A DNA stretch of 64,000 bases. Origin: Mesorhabditis belari. Taxonomy: Eukaryota > Nematoda > Chromadorea > Rhabditida > Rhabditidae. The stretch is from assembly GCA_958450365.1 (NCBI GenBank), contig CAUEEP010000742.1, positions 4,236,501 to 4,300,500 on the forward strand. The letters run 5' to 3'. A program made the translations under genes and the position numbers. The notes beneath the pieces were generated by a model that was not told the origin of the DNA, made no database searches, and was given only the letters and a program-made list of their open reading frames with translations. Shown here one piece after another: positions 1-11,202 of the stretch (positions are counted from its first letter, which is position 1; the number at the start of each line of letters is the position of its first letter).

Positions 1-1022
1 GCTTACGAATCATTCGTAAACGGCTAGCGAAAAATTTCATTTGTTAACGGTGAAAAGTATTGTAGCAATATGTGTAATTGTGTAAAAGCTGTATAAACTG
101 GCAAAACTATTGAACGATTGAAGATTGTTTCGAAAATATTAGCAAAGATTTGAAGAGATTTGCATTCCTCTTCAAAGTTCTTGTTCAATTTTCTTCTTTT
201 AGTGATTATTGTTGGTTTAGATCTAATCTTTATTACAGCAATAATAGTTGGTTTAGTGGTTTGGGATTGGGAGATTAGAGACGACTCCATGGCACTACGG
301 CAGCTCGTTCACATCACACAGAACTTTGGCGTTGCTCTCGTCTTGCACATAATGGAGTTGAACGGATAGCGACGCATATTAAATCTCGCACAATAGGTGT
401 TCGCCCACAAAGGTGTCTGGCTGGCTATTTCCATCCATTTCCATCTCGATCACGAGATCGTCACGACACTAATATTCAGCCAAGAACACCCAAAAAAACC
501 AACGTTAGTCAGCTTTCTATTTGTGGAACTTCCCGCAAATTCTCGAGATATAACGCAATGACACGTTCTTCTAAATATAGAAAGATGAGAGAAAAAGCCA
601 TATGTCGTATCTTGTTTTTCTTTTCTACTCGCAATCGGAGATGACGAGAAGATCTCATCGGAAAGGAATTGAAAGTAAAAGAGAAAGAGAAAGCGAAAGA
701 AAAAGAATCGCATTTCCCTTTGCTCAATCCATCCAACTTGATTCCCTGTTAGCGTCGTTCATTGGTGAAATGAGAAGAGTTCCAAGTTTGGAGTAGAGAT
801 CAGCTTTTGTTTACATCAACGAGTTTACATAGTTATGTGTACATTTTCAAAAATATCTCAAATCTTAGCTGACAATATCTTAAAGAGATTTCAACACAAG
901 TTTTTCTATAAGCTTTACTAAAAGAATCTATTTTTGAAGAAACTATAGCTAGAATTTGGTTATTCTTTAGCCAATCAATCTGTTTTTGATCTATTTAGTA
1001 CCATATTTTCTACCGTACTTTC
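1..1022. other. no supported gene
   Basis: Short open frames occur on both strands (for example 160-369 and 450-713), but none has a recognisable domain, a consistent splice context or a family match I can name. I see nothing firm here. Confidence 0.4.
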
Positions 1023-1245
1023 TACCGTATTTTCTCTAATAGTAGTGCACCCTGAGCGTCGTCTAAATTCCTCGAAATCTTGAGAACCGCTTATCAGAAC
1101 CTATCGATGTGGGGTCGGAAAATATAGCTGACGATGAGATCTTGTGGGGGATTGGAGTGGTGAGCTTCTGTGAAAACTTTGAAAGCCGTAAAATCGTCAC
1201 CAACTCGGCTCACCGCGGTGCACTACTATTAGAGAAAATACGGTA
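1023..1245. mobile_element. MITE family A, copy 1
   Basis: Non-coding element bounded by inverted repeats: left end TACCGTATTTTCTCTAATAG, right end its reverse complement closing with CGGTA at 1,245. The arms continue into the TAGTAGTGCA motif. A second, nearly identical copy lies at 1,314-1,535, a terminal fragment at 5,621-5,643, and a variant with an amplified arm at 50,727-50,865. The termini resemble TA-targeting Tc1/mariner-derived MITEs, but no transposase is encoded. Confidence 0.8.
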
Positions 1246-1313
1246 TATGGAAAAAGAATCAATACTCTACCGGTGGGATTGAACCTTTGATGAACAGCTC
1301 TAGTAAAAGGGAA
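1246..1313 (-). pseudogene. tRNA-like fragment between two MITEs
   Basis: On the minus strand a T-arm/B-box-like GGTTCAATCCCACCGG follows a shortened body with TACTAGAGCTG. The D-arm is mostly missing, so this is a decayed tRNA or tRNA-derived sequence. The same CCGGTGGGATTGAAC string starts the minisatellite at 47,865. Confidence 0.4.
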
Positions 1314-1535
1314 TACCGTATTCTCTCTAATAGTAGTGCACCCTGAGCGTCGTCTAAATTCCTCGAAATCTCGAGAACCGCTTATCAGAACCTATCGATG
1401 TGGGGTCGGAAAATGTAGCTGACGATGAGATCTAGTGGGGGACTTGAGTGTTGAGCTTCTGCAAAAGCTTGGAAACCGTAAAATCGTCACCAACTCGGCT
1501 CACCGCGGTGCACTACTATTAGAGAAAATACGGTA
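1314..1535. mobile_element. MITE family A, copy 2
   Basis: Same orientation and about 95% the same sequence as copy 1 at 1,023-1,245, with the same terminal inverted repeats. The two copies are separated by only 68 bp carrying a tRNA-like fragment. Confidence 0.8.
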
Positions 1536-2536
1536 TTCTTTTTTTGACCCAAAAATCAAACCAAAGTTGAGACACGATTAAGGTAGCTTTAGAAAAGCTT
1601 TAGAAAGCTTTAGAAAACAGTTTTAGAAAACAAACCGTTTGAAAGGGACAAAAATTTGATACCATTGCAAGATTATTGTTGTCCAGAAAAACGGTTTCTC
1701 TCGATCTTTTCAACTGATCCACAACTTTCCACCTTTCAACTGATTCTTCAAAGCTTTCCCGATTCTTTTGCTTCTCCAATTGCAAATCACTTCCAAATGG
1801 TCAAAGATTTGCCGTTTCCTCTTCTTGGAGAACTTGCAATCTCTCTAAATTTGGCCCTTTCAAGAAAAAGTGGCTAGCGCCAGAATCGGGTTTCTCTTTT
1901 CCACTTTTCACGCTTCAAAGATCCGTATTGTTTGATGAATGCAAGTGCTTCAAAGAAAGTTTGCTGATATGGGCAGGATACTAGTGAAACAATATGCCAG
2001 TAGGATAGCTGGAAGTACAAAGTGTAGCTGAAAAAAGTGCTGAAAGTTTTTCAGTTAACTCTGGCTTTATCTTTTCATCAGTCTTCCGAGTAAGAGATAA
2101 ACGAGCTGGTTGTGGAAATTTCTAAGTTTTCCCCTCCTCGAATCACATGATTTGTTGAGGAGATCTTGGTCAATCCAATCTCTTTTTCAAGGGGAATTAA
2201 ATTTGAATTCGATCGTGAGAGTGAAAAAGGAAAGAAACGGCCAATCTACTCACCGATGTCCTTTGTTTTTTTTTCCGCAGTTAAGAGATTTCGATTTGAG
2301 AGAACACGTGAGCTGTGCCAAGGCAAGTAAATACTCAAGGATAAGCACATAAACATATGTCTATCTGTCTACATCAAAATTTCTTCGATATCTGCAATCT
2401 CTGGTTATCTGTTATATCTAAATTTTTATCTAATGGTAAGATTTTCTTGCTTATTTCAGTCCTAGGATTTATCTATATCTGTTTTTTTTTATATATTTTG
2501 TAGCTATGAAAGCATAAAAGCTAGCCAAGCCAAGCC

Positions 2537-3184
2537 AATATGGTTCCTTGCAACAATTTGGTTCCAATATGGTTCCTTCCAACAATTTGGTTCCAATATG
2601 GTTCCTTGCAGCAATTTGGTTCCAATATGGTTCCTTCCAACAATTTGGTTCCAATATGGTTCCAATATGGTTCCTTCCAACAATTTGGTTCCAATATGGT
2701 TCCTTCCAACAATTTGGTTCCAATATGGTTCCTTGCAGCAATTTGGTTCCAATATGGTTCCTTCCAACAATTTGGTTCCAATATGGTTCCTTGCAGCAAT
2801 TTGGTTCCAATATGGTTCCTTCCAACAATTTGGTTCCAATATGGTTCCAATATGGTTCCTTCCAACAATTTGGTTCCAATATGGTTCCTTCCAACAATTT
2901 GGTTCCAATATGGTTCCTTCCAACAATTTGGTTCCAATATGGTTCCAATATGGTTCCAATATGGTTCCTTCCAACAATTTGGTTCCAATATGGTTCCAAT
3001 ATGGTTCCAATATGGTTCCTTGCAGCAATTTGGTTCCAATATGGTTCCTTCCAACAATTTGGTTCCAATATGGTTCCAATATGGTTCCTTCCAACAATTT
3101 GGTTCCAATATGGTTCCTTGCAGCAATTTGGTTCCAATATGGTTCCTTCCAACAATTTGGTTCCAATATGGTTCCAATATGGTT
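2537..3184. repeat. minisatellite, GGTTCC-rich
   Basis: Array of interspersed short units, AATATGGTTCC and TTCCAACAATTTGGTTCC (TTGCAGCAATTTGG variant). It is open in several frames on both strands only because the units lack stops; the frames are not genes. Confidence 0.95.
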
Positions 3185-3290
3185 AGTTTTTGTTTTCAGT
3201 GATTTCAGAATCAAAAACTTCGTTAAGTTAGACGAACGTTAAACTAAGAACTAGTGATCATTATATAGAACTTGTCCTTATCCTTATCCT

Positions 3291-3565
3291 TATATATGTT
3301 GTGTGCGATTTAGATTTCCGTCCGATTTAGATTCAATCTAAGTCGGACGTCCGATTTAGACTGTAATCAATAAAAGACCTTTGAAAAATGCAGAAAACTA
3401 CAGAAAACGCTAGAACAATATAAGCAGTTTATATATTGTTCAATCTATATAAGATTTAGATTGAATCTAAATAGGACATCCGATATAGACTGTAATCTAA
3501 ATCGGACGTCCGCGATAAGTTCAATCTAAATCGGACGGAAATCTAAATCGAACACAACATATATA
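3291..3565. mobile_element. foldback element
   Basis: Left end TATATGTTGTGTGCGATTTA and right end its near-complement (AAATCGAACACAACATATA) form inverted repeats of about 45 bp. A GTCCGATTTAGA-type motif is repeated in both orientations inside. No coding capacity. Confidence 0.7.
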
Positions 3566-4315
3566 ACACAATTGGCAACAAATTATAGATCAAACGATCT
3601 TGCATCGCTCGTTTTTGCTCTTGTTGCTTGATGAAATTTCCCTTCTTCAACCTCACACTCTTCTTGTCTTGTCTAACTTCTTGTCTTGTTTAACTTCTTG
3701 TCTTCTCACAGTTTAACAAAGAAATTGAAATAAACTAAAGAAATCTAATTGGGGAAATTGACTAGTTGATGCTTTTTTTGCTTTTTTTGCAAATTAACAA
3801 ACAAATCCAATTGATTGAAGTCAACCAATTGGACCAAGACAAACTGATTCAAAGCTGGTCAAGGTTGATCTTTTCTTGTCTTGTTTTACTGCAGATTTAT
3901 TGATGATTATTGATCTTTACCCAACTTATTCTTTAAACAAATTCATCGCTTGTCACAAAGTTGTACCATTGAACTAGTCAGAAACTAACAGAGCTTCAAT
4001 TTCATTTCAATTTCATTTCAAACCCATCCTCATCTCGAGATATTTGCAGGTATTTACCACTTTTTACGCTTCTTTTGCAGTCTTATTTTTAGATCGAAAA
4101 ATTTGTGTAAATTTACACGAAAACGAATGCTATTTAATGTCTCGTAAATGTGCTTTGAGACATGAAAAGCAATCAAAAAAAAGAAGTTTTAGAAAAGTGC
4201 GAATCTTTTAGAGCCGAAGCTTTCAAAATTCTCTCCTCTCCTCTCTGTGTTTGCTATTTGACTGAATACTTTTTGAAGAGAAAGAGGGAACTCTAGCTTT
4301 TCTCAAAAAGTATTC

Positions 4316-4353
4316 ACTCTTCTTCTTCATCTTCTTCTTCTCCTTTTTCTCCT

Positions 4354-4428
<75 letters not shown>

Positions 4429-4446
4429 CCTCCTTCTTTTTCTTTT
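4316..4446. repeat. CTT/CCT pyrimidine microsatellite
   Basis: Long polypyrimidine run of CTT and CCT triplets. The minus-strand reading (Lys/Glu/Arg) is a low-complexity artefact. Confidence 0.9.
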
Positions 4447-4653
4447 CTTTTCCCTTCTCAAATCCACTCCACATCCTATCCCAGATATCATTTTCATTCC
4501 CTCACCTCGACTTTTCTCACTTTACCTAAATAAAGTCTAGAGATTCATCTCTAGATATTCAAAATTGCAAAAATCTGTTTAATTTCTGTTGATGAATCAT
4601 TGAAATCAGCCAACAATCACTAAAAAAAAGCGAAATTCTGCTGTTTTTCATTA

Positions 4654-4728
4654 ATGAATCACTTCCGAGCCGATCAAAAGATGTTCAAAATTCGCAAATC
4701 GCAGTCCTACTCAGCTCCTGGAGCAAGG
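4654..4728 (+). CDS. possible alternative first coding exon of the SBK1-like kinase
   Basis: ATG opens 25 codons (begins MNHFRADQKMFKIRK, ends SAPGAR) followed by a GTTTGT donor in phase 0. The next common kinase exon (21,173) also accepts phase 0, so the exon could join in frame. The peptide is basic and Ser-rich, like the other candidate starts at 15,187 and 18,565. There is no independent support, and the intron would be about 16 kb. The main model starts at 11,203. Confidence 0.3.
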
Positions 4729-5514
4729 GTTTGTTTTTTTTTATATAAAATACTATATTCCAATCGTTCAACTCGATCTTCAAGACATATTTGTCTATTC
4801 ATTGCTCATTGCTTGACGAGTATCAATCAAAAAGCTAAACGATAAATCAATTAAGAAAAGAAGACGTACATTCGCATTTTGAAAAATTTGCTGATGCAAA
4901 GCATAGGGTTACGGTAGCTTATCCTTGGCGCGCGCTTTTTAGAAAACGCGTTGTCTGCGAGGAACACACTCTACTTGTGCTCATCAAAACATCACTTCAT
5001 TTTCCCTTTTTCCTTTTTTTTCTTTCTTCAAAAAACCCTTTCCAAATCAAAGTTCTCTTTGCGTTGACAGATTTTCAAATCAAAATTTGAAAAGAAACCT
5101 TCAAAAGTAAATATAAAGTGACGAAAAATCGAAAAAAAAAAAATATTTATCAATGTTTTCTGATCTCTACCTTCTGATCTCTACCTTAAAGTGATTTTTA
5201 GATAAGCACAAGGCTGTTTGATTGCTCATTGATGCTCAAAAGGCTCATTGATGTCAGTAAATAGAAAATCGTCGAAATCAAGAGCTTAATGTTAACGTAA
5301 ATTTACGAAAATATGCTTAAAAATGAGATCATTTCATCATTTGTTTTTCATTTAAACTTTTCGAGTGACCTGAGTAAAGTTGAACAATTCCCTCTGAACA
5401 AGTTGAGCAATTCATAAATTTTAACGTATTTCTTGCAAATTGACAAACAGATCCCAATTGATTGAAGTCTACTTTCTTTAAGTTTAACCAGGAGAAACTG
5501 TAAGTCTAGTGTCA

Positions 5515-5643
5515 GAGCCAGATCAGAAGTCGAATCCCGACCTAGGCTGGCCTGTAAACCTGGCTTGAGCCTGTGTGACCCATAATGGCCCAGTGGCTTA
5601 TTATTGTTAACTATCTCGATCTACTATTAGAGAAAATACGGTA
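5515..5643. other. possible tRNA-derived sequence plus MITE A end
   Basis: 5,521-5,600 has a palindromic GAAGTCGAATCCCGACC reminiscent of a T-arm, followed at 5,621-5,643 by CTACTATTAGAGAAAATACG, the right end of MITE family A. Too degraded to type. Confidence 0.3.
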
Positions 5644-5935
5644 TTCCATATTTTTCTTATCTCAACTTCTTCTAATTGCTTTTTTTTCTTATTTTTCTTT
5701 GTAAAGAGCTCCTAATTGCCCGTGACGTAGAGATTCTTTTCTTTCGAATTCTTTTCTCAAATCAAAAGTAAAGTAAAGGCAAAAATGAGAAAGATTTCAC
5801 ACTTTGAAAGGACAAAAATTGAAATGAAAATTGAATGAAACACATAAAGGCTAAAGGTGATCAAAATGATTGAACTGTTTCTGTGAACTATTATCTTTGA
5901 ACTAAGCATTCGTGCTCTAGAAGCTTCTAGTCTTC

Positions 5936-6260
5936 TAATCGATCCATCCAATCGATCCATCCAATCGATCCATCCAATCCATCCATCTAATCGATCCATC
6001 CAATCGATCCATCCAATCGATCCATCCACTCGATCCATCCACTCGATCCATCCAATCGATCCATCCACTCGATCCATCCAATCGATCCATCTAATCGATC
6101 CATCCAATCGATCCATCTAATCGATCCATCCAATCGATCCATCTAATCGATCCATCCACTCGATCCATCCAATCGATCCATCCACTCGATCCATCCAATC
6201 GATCCATCCAATCGATCCATCCAATCGATCCATCCAATCCATCCATCCAATCGATCCATT
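5936..6260. repeat. 13-bp minisatellite (GATCCATCCAATC)
   Basis: About 25 units of GATCCATCCAATC with ACTC and TAATC variants. The open minus-strand frames (Trp-Ile-Asp-Trp repeats) arise from the 39-nt triple period and are not evidence of a protein. Confidence 0.95.
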
Positions 6261-6633
6261 CATTCATGAGTTCATGATTCAAGTTCATGAGTTCACTTTT
6301 GCATCTCTTCACTTCTGTGCACATCCACTCCAAATTCGTGTCTATTTTTAACAATTCCCATCATTTCCCCAAACAATTCCCCTCCTCATCTCCACCCAAA
6401 AGTTGTGTTTCTCTTTGATGTGTTCTTTTTTTTTCACTTTCCTTTTCTCTTTTCTTTTCTTTTTCCTTTTCTTCATCACTTGTAAGTACTCAAGAAATTT
6501 TTGAGTCTTTAACTTCTCGTTCATTTTCGATCCACGTTAAAGACGGCTTACTTTTATTTTAAATCAAAATTCAAAACTCACATTTAACTACTTTCAAAGT
6601 AATTCTTAGAAATGAATACAAGCTTAATGAATT

Positions 6634-6902
6634 TACCGTAAATACTGTAATACTACCCCACCCCACTCGTACAGTCGCGTAGTCGCAAAAGTTTTTTAGT
6701 ATTTAATTTTTTTCAAAGCACCCGTACCTTCAAAAAATGCGTCTTTGGTATCAAAAAATAGCTGAAATTCAGGGCTATTTTTTGATAAATAAACGCACAT
6801 TGTAGCATAAACCAGTGTCGAGAAAAACTCTTTCAAAGCTAGACTACACAACACTCCGCACCGTCATTATGGGGATGAGGGACTATTACAGTATTTACGG
6901 TA
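6634..6902. mobile_element. MITE family B, copy 1
   Basis: About 269 bp with termini TACCGTAAATACTGTAATA and its complement. The two arms differ in sequence: one carries GTACAGTCGCGTAGTCGC, the other CGCACCGTCATTATGGGG. The centre is a stem around AAAAATAGCTGAAATTCAGG. Further copies lie at 17,179, 23,571, 40,090 and 54,465. Confidence 0.85.
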
Positions 6903-7319
6903 GGTGTAAATTTGAATTGGATATATAAAAGAATATCTTCTTTAAGTTAATACTGGTTTTCATCAAAAAAAAAAGTGATCTAGCGAACGATTTTTGATCA
7001 TTTCGACGACTTTTCTTTGTGTTCCTTAAAAATCCAAAAAATGTAAGATTTTCAAAAGATCTCAAAAGACATTGTAAAGAGAAGAAATCATTCTTTCTAA
7101 CAGTACAAACCGTGCTTTGATTGGTTGCCGTGTCTTTTCTGAAAAGAGATTTTAAAAGCTAACCGTTAAAAGCGCTAACCTAATAAAGTCACTTTTTTTG
7201 TTGTTTGTTGTTTTTTCACTTTTCTTCACCAAAAGCTTGTACATTCGAGTTTTCATGAGATTCAGTAAATTAAAAAGTAAAACTTGCTTGCTTGCCAGCT
7301 TGCTTCTTATACAAATCTT

Positions 7320-7568
7320 GAATCAACATATTCAACAACAATCAACAACAAAACAACAACATACAACAACATACAACAACATACAACAACCTACAACAAC
7401 AACATACAACAACCTACAACAACAACACAGAACAACAACCTACAACAACAACAACCTACAACAACAACCTACAACAACAACATAACAACTACAACAACAA
7501 CATACAACAACAACATACAACAACAACAACCTACAACAACAACATACAACAACCTACAACAACAATCA
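7320..7568. repeat. CAA/TACAACAACAAC array
   Basis: Imperfect tandem repeat of CAACAACATA and CCTACAACAAC units. The Thr/Gln/Asn readings are artefacts. Confidence 0.95.
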
Positions 7569-8375
7569 ACATCAACATTTCTTTGCATAATAAGCCAATC
7601 TTTAAACAATCCTTTTGCTGTATTATCTATCTTGTCTTGTTTCTTCAATATCTTCAACTTAAATCACTTTAAATCAAGACTGGAATGTACAAGCTTTTGG
7701 TTTTGATTTAAAGAGATTTAAGTTCAAGATGTTGAAGAAACAAGAGCATAAAAAGCCAATCTTTAAACAATCTTTTTGCTTTATTAACTATCTTGTCTTT
7801 TCCACATCTTCAGCTTAAATCTCTTTAAATCAAAACCAAAGCCTTGTACATTCCAGTTTTCATCACATTCAGGATTACTGAAGATCAAATTTACTTCCCA
7901 GCTTGCTTTTCCTTTACCGACAGAGTGCAGTTCAAAGGCTTATAGTTAATCGAGTTTAAGAAGCATCATTAAAATCTTGCAACAATACTGATTCTTTCTT
8001 GTTAAAGCAAAGCTCAGAAGACATGAGAATTGAAGAGAAAAGGAAGGAACATGGGATCTCTTCTCAACAAATACCTCCTCCATTTCCCTTTCCCCATTTC
8101 TCTTTCAACATCATCTCATCACAAATCTTTTCTCTTTTCATTTTTCTACAATTCTTCTCTTTTAACAACTTGTGAGACGAATTTCAAAGAAAATCTCTCT
8201 AAAAATTTGCCCGTCTGTCACCTTTTTGACCCATCAATCTCTAGAAAATTGTTGAGAGCTACAAGTCTATTTTTCTACCGTTTTTTTTGAGTGATTTCGG
8301 TGCAGGGTTGTCTTCAATTTTTTTATTATCTTTCTTTTACTTAATAATTAAGCTTTCAACTTGTTTTTAATCTTG

Positions 8376-8526
8376 AAACAACTGTTGAAAGCAAGCGTTG
8401 AAAGCAACCGTTGAAAGCAACCGTTGAAAGCAACCGTTGAAAGCAACCGTTGAAAGCAACCGTTGAAAGCAACCGTTGAAAGCAACCGTTGAAAGCAACC
8501 GTTGAAAGCAACCGTTGAAAACAACT
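8376..8526. repeat. 13-bp minisatellite (CAACCGTTGAAAG)
   Basis: About 11 near-identical tandem units. Each unit contains the inverted pair CAAC/GTTG. Confidence 0.95.
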
Positions 8527-9094
8527 GTAAGTTAACTATCATGCTAGTAAATCATGACTTAAATATCATGCTTAAATATCATGCTATCATGCTCGAAATT
8601 CATTTTCATCATTCTATTTATTGAACACACTATTTTGGCTTAAACATTTCCCACTTTTTGTAATCCTAATAAGCTTTTAACTTATCTTATAACCTTAAAA
8701 TCACATCATAAAACTTTCCCCCAAAGATTCGGACTCAAAAATCTCTCAAAGTGTTTCTTTATCCAAGCAATTGTCGAATCGAACATTCCATTGAGATATT
8801 TTCAATCTTAACGCTTTAGAGTTAAAAATAAGTCATCAAAAGGCAGCGCCCACCCCCACCAAAAGCCTCAAGGCAAGAAAAAAGGACAATCAAATGACGT
8901 CATCTATTTCTTTCTCTCCTTCATCCTCTCTTTCACAATTCGAATTTTGGACAAAACAAACCAAATAAACAAACACCTCCGCTGGATGCTTTTATAAGGA
9001 AATGAGCAATTGTCTAATGGTAGCTATTATCCGTTTTAGACTAAAATTTGAGTCTGAATCTGATTCAAAGACTATTCAAAAGCTAAAGCCAAAG

Positions 9095-9280
9095 CTTTTT
9101 AAACTATTGATCATCAAAAAGTAGCCTCTTAAACTATTGATCATCAAAAAGTAGCCTCCTAAACTAACGATCATCAAAAAGCAGCTTCTTAAACTATTGA
9201 TCATCAAAAAGCAGCCCCTTAAATTAATGATCATTAAAAAGCAGCCCCTTAAACTAATTATCATCAAAAAGCTGATCATC
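9095..9280. repeat. 30-bp minisatellite
   Basis: Six to seven units of about 30 bp built on AAACTATTGATCATCAAAAA followed by GCAGCCTCTT variants. Confidence 0.9.
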
Positions 9281-9751
9281 AGCCTTAAATTCCATCTCAC
9301 TTTCACTTCAAAATGCCAGATCTTTGGGCCTTCAAAAGGCCAGATCTTTTAGCCTTCAAGAGGCCAAATCTTTGGCCTTACCGATCTTTCTAACCTTTGT
9401 AAATTTGTAAAACTACATTTACCCTATTGTTTATTTTAATGAAAACCATAAAGTTGTTGAATCATTATGGATTTAAAGACACTATTCCCAATTTCAATCG
9501 ACCATACACCATGTCTATCCAAAACATTTTGTTGTTTCACTTGTTTACTTTGAATCTCCTCCACTTTTTGTCTTGTTTCTTCAATTGATCTGAACAAGTG
9601 TCTCCATCGCTTTCCTTCTCCTTTTTCTACGAATCACGTTTGATCCAATGTGATCCGTCTTAAAGAAAAAGCTTTTCCTACAAATTACCCGGAACCAATC
9701 AAATGAGAGAAGTAGAGAAGGAAGTAGAGAAAAGAAAGAGTCAGTTAACTG

Positions 9752-10019
9752 GGTTAGATCTGGGGAGGAGATCTGGACTTCGGTTAGATCTGGTTAGATC
9801 TGGACTTCGGTAAGATCTGGTTAGATCTGGACTTCGGTTAGATCTGGACTTAGATCTGGACTTCGGTTAGATCTGGTTAGATCTGGACTTCGGTTAGATC
9901 TGGTTAGATCTGGACTTCGGTTAGATCTGGTTAGATCTGGACTTCGGTTAGATCTGGACTTCGGTTAGATCTGGACTTAGATCTGGACTTCGGTTAGATC
10001 TGGTTAGATCTGGACTTCG
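9752..10019. repeat. GTTAGATCTGG minisatellite
   Basis: Alternating 10-bp GTTAGATCTG and 17-bp GTTAGATCTGGACTTCG units in higher-order combinations. Confidence 0.95.
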
Positions 10020-11202
10020 GCATACGTATCATGTGTAGTACGTTCAGATAAATGGATATAAAATCTAGAACTATGATTAGGTTAGTGCTAAATATAAAAC
10101 AAATCCATTTCTAGTACCATTTAGCCCATTTCTAGTACCATTTCTCGTAGATCTAGCCACTAATGTCACTGTCATCCCTCAGTACTCCTCTACTACAGTA
10201 TCCTGCAGAAAATCCTTACGAAAACGATTATAGAAAAGAAAAATGCTTTCCAAGTTTCAACATAATTAAAGTTTAGCTACTTAATGATTCTCAGGTTCAT
10301 TGTTAGCTTTGATTCTTTGATTTTATTCAACTATAAGTTATCATGAGTATCTCCGAAACTCAATCGAACTTTTCAAAACTTTGTCCTTTCTCTTCCATTT
10401 CATCAAAAACCTTCAAATTTCTTTCTTTTATCATCATTCATTCCATTGAAAGTCTAAAATAACAGCAACAAAGTGAAAGTGAATTCTTTTCCTCTAGAAA
10501 ATTTCAATCAAAACATCAATGGGTTTGATGGAAAAGTGAAGAAATGAGAAAAAGAATGGGTAGATTTTCAAGGGCAAAGCAAAGCTTTTGTTAAGATTTA
10601 TTGACAGGGTCTCTATTTTGACAGGATCATGTTGTGACTCAAATAAAGAGAAGAAGGGATCTATGCCTCAATGATTTTTCTTTGCGTTTTTGCTTTTCTC
10701 ACCCTGGTCAGGTGTTAGGGAGGGGAGGGGAGGAGAAGCGGGTGGAGGAGCGGGAGAGGAGGGGAGGGGAGGAGGAGCGGGAGAGGACGAGACGCTCAAC
10801 CTCAAGACTCTCAAGACTCGGGAGAGACTCCCTCAAGCACTCTCACCTCTCCATTCAACCCAAAATAACTGCTAAATCACATTCAACTCAAACCGAGAGT
10901 TGAATCCATTCAATTCCTTGTTTCGATCAACCGATCAGCTGATAAATTGGCGCTGTACCTTCGAACTATTGTACCTATCCCTAGAACCAGAAACTACTGT
11001 ACTACTGTACTTCTAGAGCTACAGTACTCTTCTACCGTACTAGCTATTTTCCCTATTGGGTTTGTACTTTATCGTACTCTTTCTAGACCTTTAATCGACT
11101 CTAAAAAGGACCTACAGTAATCCTGAAACATCAATCAGTTTTTGATTGTACTCTACCAACGATTCAACAGTCAAACTACTGTACTAAAATTGGTCAACAA
11201 CA

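Noticed and set aside
2281..2307. Short exon-like stretch after CCGCAG, reading LRDFDLREH before a GTGAGC donor
   Set aside because: Acceptor and donor look good, but there is no upstream exon and no link to the kinase gene that can be shown.
2469..3242. Six overlapping open frames of 210-236 codons on both strands
   Set aside because: They are translations of a tandem array whose units contain no stops in any frame; there is no start context or non-repetitive protein.
5757..6354. Trp/Asp/Met-repeat proteins on the minus strand
   Set aside because: Produced by the 13-bp array (39-nt triple period).
8376..8526. CRISPR-like array
   Set aside because: Units are contiguous with no unique spacers, and the genome is eukaryotic.
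10634..10903. Arg/Glu-rich frame at 10,634
   Set aside because: GGGAGG-type purine low complexity; no domain.
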